Shown here in pieces: positions 7,600 to 14,683 of a stretch of DNA of 15,888 nucleotides. Source of the stretch: Candidatus Thorarchaeota archaeon (lineage in GTDB: Archaea; Asgardarchaeota; Thorarchaeia; Thorarchaeales; Thorarchaeaceae); NCBI GenBank assembly GCA_018238825.1, contig JABCSP010000021.1:1-15888 (forward strand), given 5' to 3'. The notes beneath the pieces are model-generated. The model saw only the letters and a program-made list of their open reading frames with translations, was not told where the DNA came from and ran no database searches. Made by a program: the position numbers and the translations under genes. Position 1 is the first letter of the stretch. Every line of letters begins with the position of its first letter.

Positions 7600-8091
7600 A
7601 TGACAGAACTCAAATTTGTATTCGGAGACCCTGATATTTGCTCAGGTTGCATGGTCTGTGTCAATGTGTGTAGTATGTTCTATTCCAAAGTTATTGGTCC
7701 CACACGATCAAGAGTACGAGTAGTTAGACTTGAACCAGCTCTTGATTTCGCATTGTTCTGCCGAAACTGTGAGGATGCGCCGTGTATCGAAGCATGTCCA
7801 GAGGGCGCACTGAGCCGGACCTCAAAGGGAATAGTGATTGTAAATAATAAGAAGTGCAATGGTACTGGGGCATGTGTAGAAGCTTGTCCGTATAATGCAA
7901 TACACATCCATCCTGATACTGGGAAAGCTATCAAGTGTATTCAGTGCGGGCAGTGTATAGACCGTTGTCCGGCAGATGCAATCTTCATGACCACTACCGC
8001 AGAGCTAGCAGAGCGTGATAAAGATGGAAGAATGATGGCGCTCCATGAGAAGCACAAAAAGGAGCTTTATCCTAAGGAGGCGAAGAACTGA
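7600..8091 (+). CDS. Four-cluster ferredoxin-like electron-transfer subunit of AOR
   Basis: The protein (163 aa) is a HycB/DmsB-like polyferredoxin that probably carries electrons from AOR to a soluble carrier or a larger complex. Cysteine groups are 14/17/20/24, 54/57/62/66, 86/92/96 and 113/116/119/123, each followed by Pro except the first. The third group reads CNGTGACVEACP: its second cysteine is Thr89, leaving 15 ligands, so this site may hold a [3Fe-4S] or otherwise altered cluster. There is no signal peptide or twin-arginine motif, so it is cytosolic. GGAGAT upstream is its ribosome site. Its stop codon shares one base with the AOR start (TGATG), which points to coupled translation and a fixed subunit ratio. 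Confidence 0.9.
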   Translation: MTELKFVFGDPDICSGCMVCVNVCSMFYSKVIGPTRSRVRVVRLEPALDFALFCRNCEDAPCIEACPEGALSRTSKGIVIVNNKKCNGTGACVEACPYNAIHIHPDTGKAIKCIQCGQCIDRCPADAIFMTTTAELAERDKDGRMMALHEKHKKELYPKEAKN

Positions 8092-9953
8092 TGTTTGGTG
8101 TAGGTGGCGAAATACTCTGGGTCGATATGACGAAAGGGAAAATCGAGAAAGTACCCATTGATGAAGAATTAGTGAACAAATACCTTCTTGGTGCTGGATA
8201 CCTCTCAAAGATCCTCTATGATATGATTCCTGCAGGAACTGATCCTCTGGGCAAGAAAAACATCCTTGGAATTGCAACAGGTCTACTCACAGGATCAATG
8301 TTCCCTCAAGCTTCAAGACACGTTGTAGCTGCGCTTTCTCCTCTCACAGATGTCTGGGGTGAGAGTCATGCGGCGGGTTTCTTTGGAGCTGAACTGAAGT
8401 TTGCAGGATATGATGCTATTATGTTCACAGGGGCATCATCAGATCCTCTCTATCTGAACATAGAGGATTCCAAAGTTGAACTCCTCGATGCTTCACACTT
8501 GTGGGGTAAGGATGTCTTTGAGACCGATGATATTTTGCGTAAGGATCACGATAGGCAATTCAGAACTCTTTCAATTGGACAGGCTGGAGAGAATCTCGTC
8601 CGTTTTTCCGCCATTATGAATGATCGCGACCGAGCATCTGCACGATCCGGTCTAGGAGCAGTCATGGGCTCAAAGAAAATAAAGGCGGTTTCAGTCAAGG
8701 GAACAGGTAAGTTAGAAGTTGCAGACCCAAAGAACTACCTCAAACAGATGGATATTTTCTACGAGCGAATGATGGCTAATCCCTTCACGCCTGGTCGGGT
8801 GAAATATGGTACAACAAGTCTTGTTGAAATGATGCAGCACATTGGAAGACTTCCTAGCTACAATATGAAGCAGGGTGTGTTTGATGGATATGAGAAGATC
8901 AGTGGTGAAGCTATCAATGAAAAGTATCTGGTAAAAGCCCGTGCAGACTTCTCCTGCCTACAGCGGTGTGGCAGATACACAGCTGTCAGAAAAGGACCGT
9001 ATGCTTTCGAGGGTGGCTCACCCGAGTTTGAAACTCAATCCTCTATGGGGTCTCGATGTGGAAATGATAATCTTGAATCCATTCTCTTTGGTCATCATCT
9101 GGCTAATCAATACGGAATGGATACAATCTCTTTGGGTGGCACAATTTCATGGGCTATGGAAGCATGGGATGAAGGTCTCCTTACAGCTGAAGACACTGGT
9201 GGCATAGACCTGAGCTGGGGGAATGCTGAAACAATCATCAAACTGACAAAGATGATTGCATTACGGGAAGGATTCGGAGATGTCTTAGCTGATGGAAGTG
9301 CAGCAGCTGCAGAGCGAATAGGTCGTGGTACAGAAAAATTCGTTATGACTGTGAAGAAGCAAGAAATAGCAGGTCAAGAACCTAGAGCACAGAAGTCCAT
9401 GGGTCTGGCAGCAGTGACCGCAGCTCGGGGTGCAGACCATCTCTACGCGTTCCCAGTCCTTGACGAAGCAGGGTTTGACAAAGAAATCAAGGAAAGATTC
9501 GGTGAGCAATACCTGCCTGAGATGGCTGATAGACTAAATCCCAAGTACAAGGGTATTATGGTCAAAGAATGTGAGGATTTTATGGTCATGGTTGAGAGTG
9601 TAGGTCTCTGCAAATATGGAACACAGATTCCGCCTGAGTTTTACTATGATGATATTGCACTTACTTTAAAGATACATAATGGATTGAACTTTACTGGAAA
9701 CCAACTGCAAGAGATTGGTGAGCGTATCGTGAATCTCAATCGTCTGTTCAACGCTCGATTTGGAGTCACTAGGAAAGATGATTGTCTTCCTGACCGTCTA
9801 ACCAAAGAAAAGGCACCTCTAGGTCCATCTGCAGGAGAGGTTGTAGAACTTGACCAGATGCTCACTGAATACTATGATGTGAGAGGATGGGACCAAGAAA
9901 CTGGATTACCTCTGAAGGAAACTCTTGAACGACTTGGATTGGATTATGAATAG
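8091..9953 (+). CDS. aor: Aldehyde:ferredoxin oxidoreductase family protein (tungstopterin enzyme)
   Basis: This 620-aa enzyme should hold a tungsten bis-pterin and an Fe-S cluster. Family members oxidise aldehydes to acids with ferredoxin, and BamB relatives reduce benzoyl-CoA. The N-terminal domain starts GEILWVDMTKGKI, as usual. Motifs matching Pyrococcus AOR are GSPEFET (the Glu near the active site), KKQEIAGQEPRAQ, and ARGADHLYAF with the active-site-region His. The cluster motif reads D286-x2-C289-x3-C293 with C507 (VGLCKYG), where classical AOR has Cys in the first place. From memory, P. furiosus WOR4 has a similar substitution and a [3Fe-4S] cluster. AAGGAGGCG precedes the ATG. The gene ends 8 bases from the stop of a convergent gene. 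Family membership is certain; the substrate is not. Confidence 0.93.
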   Translation: MFGVGGEILWVDMTKGKIEKVPIDEELVNKYLLGAGYLSKILYDMIPAGTDPLGKKNILGIATGLLTGSMFPQASRHVVAALSPLTDVWGESHAAGFFGAELKFAGYDAIMFTGASSDPLYLNIEDSKVELLDASHLWGKDVFETDDILRKDHDRQFRTLSIGQAGENLVRFSAIMNDRDRASARSGLGAVMGSKKIKAVSVKGTGKLEVADPKNYLKQMDIFYERMMANPFTPGRVKYGTTSLVEMMQHIGRLPSYNMKQGVFDGYEKISGEAINEKYLVKARADFSCLQRCGRYTAVRKGPYAFEGGSPEFETQSSMGSRCGNDNLESILFGHHLANQYGMDTISLGGTISWAMEAWDEGLLTAEDTGGIDLSWGNAETIIKLTKMIALREGFGDVLADGSAAAAERIGRGTEKFVMTVKKQEIAGQEPRAQKSMGLAAVTAARGADHLYAFPVLDEAGFDKEIKERFGEQYLPEMADRLNPKYKGIMVKECEDFMVMVESVGLCKYGTQIPPEFYYDDIALTLKIHNGLNFTGNQLQEIGERIVNLNRLFNARFGVTRKDDCLPDRLTKEKAPLGPSAGEVVELDQMLTEYYDVRGWDQETGLPLKETLERLGLDYE

Positions 9954-9961
9954 AGCTTAAC

Positions 9962-10282
9962 CTACTCCCATTCATCCATATCTGGAGTCTTGACCTCTAG
10001 GTCTTCAACAGCGAAGTCAAGTTGGTTCTTATCACAGAAGTTGATAATCTTGACCATTAAGCGAAGGTCCAAAGAGTAGACCAGTTGACCGGTTGCTGCA
10101 GAGCATCGAACCTCAAGGGTCTTATCTTTCTCACTTAGAATCTCTGCTTCAAATTCGTTTCCAAGGACCTCTTGTCCAATTTTCAAGACCGCAGCTCGTA
10201 ATTCTGCTGCTTGCATATTGAACTGGTATCCAAAACGCGGCGAGAATGTGTAAATCCTGCGGCTGTAGACCTCACTCATCAT
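9962..10282 (-). CDS. Unrecognised 106-aa protein
   Basis: I do not recognise this protein. It is small, soluble and rather acidic at its end (EDLEVKTPDMDEWE), with a central alternation of strands and helices (FEAEILSEKDKTLEVRC, then a helix RLMVKIINFCDKN). There is no signal peptide, membrane segment or clear metal motif. Two adjacent ATGs (10282 and 10279) are possible starts; GAGGACT just upstream suits either. It lies 8 bases after the stop of the RAM-domain gene, so the two are very likely cotranscribed and may act together. It is convergent with aor and shares only an 8-base gap with it. Confidence 0.7.
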   Translation of the reverse strand: MMSEVYSRRIYTFSPRFGYQFNMQAAELRAAVLKIGQEVLGNEFEAEILSEKDKTLEVRCSAATGQLVYSLDLRLMVKIINFCDKNQLDFAVEDLEVKTPDMDEWE

Positions 10283-10290
10283 TCAGTCCT

Positions 10291-10575
10291 CTAATCACAA
10301 GATGCACACACATTCGTTATTGTGTCCTTTATGCCGTCTACCTTACGGAGTTCGTTGACGACAAAGGAGCTCAAAGCTTCTGGAGTTTTAAAGGCACATT
10401 TGATAAGAAGATCATACGCTCCGTAGATAAGATAAGCCTCTTCGACTTCATCCAGAGCCCGAATCTCTTCCACTATATTTCGCGACTTCGTCGACTCTAC
10501 CTTGGCCATGATGAACGCAACTATCAATGACATCCCACCATTGGTTCTGGTCTTATTCTCTGCTAACTGTTTCAT
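10291..10575 (-). CDS. Stand-alone Lrp/AsnC ligand-binding (RAM) domain protein
   Basis: This 94-aa protein is a RAM domain without the DNA-binding part of Lrp/AsnC regulators. Such proteins form rings that bind amino acids or other small molecules and can pair with full regulators. Typical elements are LIVAFIMAKVES, IRALDEVEEAYLIYGAYDLLIK and LRKVDGIKDTITNV. The end, NVCASCD, adds a CxxC pair that is not usual for the family and could sense redox state or metal. The start is taken as the ATG at 10575; an ATG at 10533 (80 aa) begins closer to the domain and is also possible. The gene is divergent from the MvhD-fusion operon, so it may respond to or influence that operon. Confidence 0.85.
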   Translation of the reverse strand: MKQLAENKTRTNGGMSLIVAFIMAKVESTKSRNIVEEIRALDEVEEAYLIYGAYDLLIKCAFKTPEALSSFVVNELRKVDGIKDTITNVCASCD

Positions 10576-10635
10576 AAATGTTCCCTAAGCTACCACATTT
10601 TCGCAGTGTTGCCAACCGCTCCATCAAATTTGAAC

Positions 10636-10648
10636 GGGAACCTTAATA
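10636..10648 (+). promoter_or_regulatory. BRE/TATA-like promoter of the MvhD-fusion operon
   Basis: GGGAAC (10636-10641) is followed by CTTAATA (10642-10648). The box ends 43 nt before the TTG start and matches the layout before moaD. The divergent RAM gene starts about 60 bases to the left, so the gap 10576-10691 serves both directions. Confidence 0.45.
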
Positions 10649-10691
10649 GCATCGAATTCATCGACTCCAACTTATCAACTGAGGTCTGTGT

Positions 10692-11762
10692 TTGTCCACA
10701 ACAGGTTCTAAATCCAAAGCCGCGGGAAAGACGAAGCCGAAGGCAAAGGGTAAGAAAGACCCCTTTGAACCCCGTATTCTGGCGTTCTGTTGCAATTGGT
10801 GTAGTTACGCTGGGGCTGATTTAGCTGGTACCAGTAGAATGACTATGCCACCAAACCTCAGAGTCATTAGAGTCAACTGCACCGGACGTATTGATCCTCT
10901 ATTTATTCTGCAGGCCTTGGAAGCAGGTGCAGATGGTGTCCTAGTCAGCGGATGTCATGAAGGCGATTGCCACTATGTGACTGGTAATATATTTTCCAAG
11001 AAGCGATTTATGTTCTTCAAAAAGATTCTAGCTGAATTCGGATTGGGAGATCGTATAGACTTCGTTCATGTGTCGGCAGCAGAAGGTGAAAAGTGGGCGT
11101 CAATAAATAAGGAATTTGTAGAGAGAATCAAGAAATTAGGTCCCACACCAGTGAAAAATGTCAAAGATCTCACTGACATCTCTATAGATGATGACCACAC
11201 ACGAAAGGGTCGTATTCATGAGATACTGGTTTCGCTTAGTAATAAAATGGGATATGAACCAAAGAAGCCACTGCATTTCGACCCCGAAGAGGTTGTTGAG
11301 GGGTATGGATTCCCAAAGAGAGACCCTGACAAGTGTATTGGTTGTTATGCATGTTATAACGTCTGCCCAGAGGATGCTATTAAGATTGAAGATATTCAGA
11401 ATAAGCGAAGATATGGAACCTTGCATGCTCAATGCCTTGTCTGTAAAGAATGTGAAAAGGTCTGCCCACAAGAAGCAATAGTGATTGCTCCAGGCTTTGA
11501 ACTTCTGTCATTTCTATTGAACGAACCCCTATGGGAGTTCGATATTCCCATGCAGAAATGTTCTGAGTGTGGTGAATACTTCAATCCAAAGCCATTCTGT
11601 GATAATCTTGAGAAAAAGATCTCGGAGATGAAAGCAGAAAAAACTCTTGAAGAACTCAATCTTCCATTCAAACCCTACACGACCTGTTCAACATGCAAGA
11701 GAAAGAAGCTCGCACAAGTTGTTGCAGAGGTAGCACATCCAGCATTGAAACTAATGAAATGA
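10692..11762 (+). CDS. MvhD-type Fe-S domain fused to 2x[4Fe-4S] ferredoxin and a Cys-pair tail
   Basis: This 356-aa fusion should pass electrons between an Hdr-type partner and other carriers. Residues 29-130 are an MvhD domain: FCCNWCSYAGADLAG (Cys33, 34, 37), NCTGR (Cys63) and GCHEGDCHY (Cys88, 93), with Cys where some methanogens have selenocysteine. Residues 210-265 hold two [4Fe-4S] motifs (Cys215/218/221/225 and 248/251/254/258). The tail has CSEC (290-293), Cys303 and CSTC (332-335), as in the ferredoxin subunits of group 4 hydrogenases. The first 22 residues are a Lys/Ala-rich tail with nine lysines. The start is TTG: an in-frame TGA lies four codons upstream, and GAGGT is 6 nt before it. 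It is the first gene of a four-gene operon. HdrA, the usual MvhD partner, is not in the window. Confidence 0.9.
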   Translation: MSTTGSKSKAAGKTKPKAKGKKDPFEPRILAFCCNWCSYAGADLAGTSRMTMPPNLRVIRVNCTGRIDPLFILQALEAGADGVLVSGCHEGDCHYVTGNIFSKKRFMFFKKILAEFGLGDRIDFVHVSAAEGEKWASINKEFVERIKKLGPTPVKNVKDLTDISIDDDHTRKGRIHEILVSLSNKMGYEPKKPLHFDPEEVVEGYGFPKRDPDKCIGCYACYNVCPEDAIKIEDIQNKRRYGTLHAQCLVCKECEKVCPQEAIVIAPGFELLSFLLNEPLWEFDIPMQKCSECGEYFNPKPFCDNLEKKISEMKAEKTLEELNLPFKPYTTCSTCKRKKLAQVVAEVAHPALKLMK

Positions 11763-11771
11763 GGGAGAAAA

Positions 11772-12263
11772 ATGTCAAAAAATGTCTTCTTGATTATGAA
11801 TCGTTGCTTGGGGTGTGAAGAGTGTGTTGAGGCCTGTAAGAGAGAGAATGGTACGTCACTATGTTTTGTAGATAGTTATCTTGGAGTTCCTGTTCCGTTT
11901 CGATGTGCACATTGTGAGGATCCACCCTGCCAGAAAGTCTGTCCATCTGAGGCTATTGAGATTAAGGATGATATCGTAGTGATTGATGCAGAGAAATGCA
12001 TTGGATGTCGCGCCTGTGAATACATATGCCCATGGGGTGTACCTATCTATAGGGAAGACCTTCGTACGGTTGTCAAGTGTGATATGTGTCTGTCTAGACA
12101 GAAGCTCGGTAAGGTTCCTGCATGTGTTGAAACTTGTCCCACGCAGGCACTTGTCTTTGGAAGTCGCGAGGAATTCTCCGAGGATTATCATGAAACAACA
12201 GAAAAACGGATTGAGAAGGCCGGAGGACATGTTAGTAAAATCGTCTTACCACAGGAGGGCTAG
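11772..12263 (+). CDS. HycB/DmsB-like four-cluster ferredoxin subunit
   Basis: The protein (163 aa) carries all sixteen cluster cysteines in four groups: 12/15/18/22, 45/48/53/57, 76/79/82/86 and 103/106/118/122. The last has the long insert CDMCLSRQKLGKVPACVETCP-like pattern typical of DMSO-reductase beta subunits. It is therefore a four-[4Fe-4S] electron wire. No signal peptide is present, so it is cytosolic. It has the same length as the AOR-linked ferredoxin at 7600, but that one lacks a ligand in group three. GAGGGAGA precedes the ATG, and the gap to the upstream gene is 9 bases. It probably links the MvhD fusion to another redox subunit. A catalytic alpha subunit is absent from this operon, so AOR is a tempting partner. 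Confidence 0.9.
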   Translation: MSKNVFLIMNRCLGCEECVEACKRENGTSLCFVDSYLGVPVPFRCAHCEDPPCQKVCPSEAIEIKDDIVVIDAEKCIGCRACEYICPWGVPIYREDLRTVVKCDMCLSRQKLGKVPACVETCPTQALVFGSREEFSEDYHETTEKRIEKAGGHVSKIVLPQEG

Positions 12264-12265
12264 AA

Positions 12266-12664
12266 GTGGTCTGCGCCGTTGAAGCTGTTCCATACGAGAA
12301 AATCAAGGCACAGTTCCAGAAAGGAGATAGGATTTCTATTGTTTCCTGTAACACCTGCACACGATCCCAGGATGCCGGAGGAGCCAAGTTAATGGAGGAA
12401 ATTGCTGGTCTCCTCGTGAAAGAAGTTGGCATCGATGTTGTAGAAGAGATTGTACTAACAACAGGATGCAATGCAGACTATTATGACCATGCCAATCCTA
12501 CTGATCAGGTCGATAAGATTCTCTGCCTAGGTTGTTGGGCCGGGTGGACTGTTATCAAGAAAAAGTTCCCGAATATTCCAGTAGTTGCAGGGGTTAAGAC
12601 CGTGGGGATACCTGCTCATTCGGATATGCTAAAGGTTGTCGCTCCAGAGGGGGCCGAACTATGA
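12266..12664 (+). CDS. MetV-like / methylene-THF reductase C-terminal domain-like protein, copy 1
   Basis: This 132-aa protein resembles the Cys-rich domain found at the C end of some methylene-tetrahydrofolate reductases and in MetV, which joins MetF to electron-transfer subunits. The match rests on SCNTCTRSQDAGG (Cys28, Cys31, Gly-Gly 38-39), Cys68 in TTGCN, and ILCLGCWAGWTVI (Cys87, Cys90), followed by VAGVKTVG. The third Cys of the usual CxxCxxxC motif is Gln35. The start is GTG, 6 nt after AGGAGGG and 2 bases after the previous stop. Its stop overlaps the next start by 4 bases (ATGA). The next gene is a diverged copy. The assignment is by motif memory, so it is moderate. Confidence 0.7.
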   Translation: MVCAVEAVPYEKIKAQFQKGDRISIVSCNTCTRSQDAGGAKLMEEIAGLLVKEVGIDVVEEIVLTTGCNADYYDHANPTDQVDKILCLGCWAGWTVIKKKFPNIPVVAGVKTVGIPAHSDMLKVVAPEGAEL

Positions 12665-13158
12665 TAGTTGTGCTACGTAGTTTGGAGTACGAACAACTCA
12701 AGGAACATATCGTCGAAGATGACCGGATAATTCTGTGGTCATGTAACGACTGTACAAAATACTCCAATCTTGGTGGTCGCGAGAATCTCGAAGCTCTGGC
12801 TAAAGCACTTGAGAAAGACGGATACAACGTAGTTCATCAAGAGATAATTGGAGTGGGTTGCCAACCACCACTCATCCGCCTTCGTTCCAAACACCCTTCT
12901 ACTAAGGAAATCTTTGCAGAGGCTACAGTCCTCATTGTATTAGCCTGTACAGATGGATTCCTTAAGACCAAGCGGGTCTTCAAGAAGCTGAAGGTCATTC
13001 AAGTTGGAGAGAGTGTAGGTCTTGGAGTGTATTCAAAGGCTGAGGGAATGAAACTGGTCATTCCACTTGAAGAAACTGGACTACCACCCTCGATAGAGGG
13101 ATACACACTGGAAGAAGCAGCTGAAAAACTAGGGAAGAAAGCAGGACCGATTGTTTAG
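12661..13158 (+). CDS. MetV-like / methylene-THF reductase C-terminal domain-like protein, copy 2
   Basis: The protein (165 aa) has the same plan as the preceding gene product: an N-terminal amphipathic start, DDRIILWSCNDC (Cys28, Cys31), Gly-Gly 38-39, Cys67 in GVGCQ and Cys96 in LIVLACTDGF. The four-Cys set at nearly identical positions in both copies suggests a shared Zn or Fe-S site. The extra C-terminal stretch of about 30 residues (PPSIEGYTLEEAAEKLGKK) is not in copy 1. The start ATG overlaps the previous stop, so the two are translationally coupled and may form a heterodimer. It is the last gene of the operon. The 81 bases after it, before the convergent kinase, show no clear terminator. 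Confidence 0.7.
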   Translation: MIVVLRSLEYEQLKEHIVEDDRIILWSCNDCTKYSNLGGRENLEALAKALEKDGYNVVHQEIIGVGCQPPLIRLRSKHPSTKEIFAEATVLIVLACTDGFLKTKRVFKKLKVIQVGESVGLGVYSKAEGMKLVIPLEETGLPPSIEGYTLEEAAEKLGKKAGPIV

Positions 13159-13239
13159 ACCTTCATCGTAGATCTTTGAGGATAAGGCTCATGTTGAAAC
13201 TACCAGATCTCATGATAAAATAAGCACGAGTCACTTCTA

Positions 13240-14526
13240 TCAATGGAATTTCAAACTATACCTGGTTCCAGTTACATCAATGTTCTCCACATTTTCAGAA
13301 ACAACAAGATGAATCCCACGAAGTGATGCAATACCCCGAATAAGAATTACACCAAGACCGGCCAAAGGCTGGTCTGGTTTTGAAAGGGCATCAGGTGAAT
13401 TCAAGAAATTCTTGATATGCTCTGGTAATCCATTACCTCTATCAGTGATTTCTAATTCAATTCCTCTATTATTATCAGAACTCTTTCCTTGAATAGACAG
13501 AGCGGGACTACCATGTTTGAATGCATTGTCAAAGATATTCCAAAGGAGTTCATCAATCAATCTCGAATTTTCCACCATCATATCAACTGGTAACTGGATT
13601 TGAATCTGTTCAGTTGTAAGGTGGTACTCCATAATAACTCGGTCCTTTGCTTTATTCACAACCGATGATAATGGAATCTTCTCGTAAGTGTTGCTTTCTT
13701 GGTTGAGAGATACTGAGATATCCCGCATCTCATCCACAAAATGTCCTGCATCTGCCAGTACTTTTGTTGCAATGGATATCCAGTGGCTTTCCATGACGTC
13801 ATTAATTTCAGTCAGTTCTAAAGCATGATGAGCGGTCTGGATATAGTTTCGGATATCATGCTGAATTAAACCTGAGAGAATCTGTGAAACATTATACTGT
13901 GTTTCAAGATTATTAGTTACAGTTCTTGTAAACAGGGTAAGCATTGAAGACGCTGTAACAATGACACCCATCGATTGCATAAGAATAAACCATAGATACA
14001 ATTCAGGAAAGAGTATTGTTAGAGGAAAAATCAACCAAGATACAGCTATTGAAACCAAACCACTAAACAGCCACCATTTTGATGAATCCCCTATATTTTC
14101 CAAACCAATAACGCTCTTTGAAGCGAGAATACAGACAGAAGCGATATGAAATCCAAGAGGGATGAAAATATACTGAAATTGAATTTGAAAGATTAGGCCA
14201 AGTATCAGATAACAGGTTAAGAGAATACTTCCAATCCCATAAGTATGATATCGGATTTTTGTATTCCCAGATAAACGTGTTCCATCCAGTATAAGGGTAG
14301 AGCCAATAAACATTCCAATGACTGCAATCAAATCTTGGGGAGCAAGTACAGTTTCAGATAGAAATCCTCCTTGTAGAGCACCAACACTATAGATCAACAA
14401 ACCTATTGCCCAGAGTCTGAATGATTGCCTTTTGGAATACTTAATCAGCCCCCATGCTATGGTTCCGTAAAATGTGATGAATGTGAAGACGAGGATTATG
14501 TCAAATACACCATCTATTGATTGCAT
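13240..14526 (-). CDS. Multi-pass membrane sensor histidine kinase
   Basis: The protein (428 aa) senses an unknown signal at or in the membrane and phosphorylates itself. Residues about 8-200 contain roughly seven hydrophobic segments with short loops, like 7TM sensor regions. The His box reads LIQHDIRNYIQ with His223 as the likely phosphate acceptor. The ATPase domain has an N box (ELLWNIFDNAFKHG, Asn334), G1 (DRGNGLPE) and G2 (LAGLGVILIRG). No response-regulator gene is adjacent. The ATG at 14526 has GGAG upstream with a somewhat long spacer. It faces the second redox operon and shares an 81-base convergent gap with it, so a regulatory link to that operon is not indicated by position alone. 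Confidence 0.88.
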   Translation of the reverse strand: MQSIDGVFDIILVFTFITFYGTIAWGLIKYSKRQSFRLWAIGLLIYSVGALQGGFLSETVLAPQDLIAVIGMFIGSTLILDGTRLSGNTKIRYHTYGIGSILLTCYLILGLIFQIQFQYIFIPLGFHIASVCILASKSVIGLENIGDSSKWWLFSGLVSIAVSWLIFPLTILFPELYLWFILMQSMGVIVTASSMLTLFTRTVTNNLETQYNVSQILSGLIQHDIRNYIQTAHHALELTEINDVMESHWISIATKVLADAGHFVDEMRDISVSLNQESNTYEKIPLSSVVNKAKDRVIMEYHLTTEQIQIQLPVDMMVENSRLIDELLWNIFDNAFKHGSPALSIQGKSSDNNRGIELEITDRGNGLPEHIKNFLNSPDALSKPDQPLAGLGVILIRGIASLRGIHLVVSENVENIDVTGTRYSLKFH

Positions 14527-14568
14527 TACATTAGCTCCGTTTAACTATTAATTCTGGATAAAAATTCC

Positions 14569-14576
14569 AATATACT
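14569..14576 (-). promoter_or_regulatory. TATA-like box for the membrane kinase, in an AT-rich gap
   Basis: On the minus strand AGTATATT lies about 47 nt before the kinase ATG, the same distance as other promoter-like boxes here. The whole gap 14527-14683 is strongly AT-rich and includes the 12-bp palindrome ATATTATAATAT (14593-14604). It also forms the 3' end of the leucyl-tRNA synthetase gene's transcript region. No gene is seen in it. Confidence 0.35.
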
Positions 14577-14683
14577 ACTAATATATGTTACTATATTATA
14601 ATATTTAATAATTTCCATACTAGCATTTCTGTCTATTTTTACTTGTATCTCTTACAATATTGTAATCCCACAAAGGTTCGCTT

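Noticed and set aside
10246..10530. 94-aa plus-strand ORF
   Set aside because: It is antisense to the RAM gene and crosses its clear stop/start junction with the 106-aa gene.
11136..11471. 111-aa minus-strand ORF
   Set aside because: It lies wholly opposite the MvhD-ferredoxin fusion, whose motifs are unmistakable; composition is that of an antisense shadow.
11859..12230. 123-aa minus-strand ORF
   Set aside because: It is antisense to the 16-cysteine ferredoxin gene and shows no motif of its own.
13159..13239. Terminator between the second redox operon and the kinase
   Set aside because: Two AGATCT copies and a 4-bp TGAG/CTCA stem are too weak to call.
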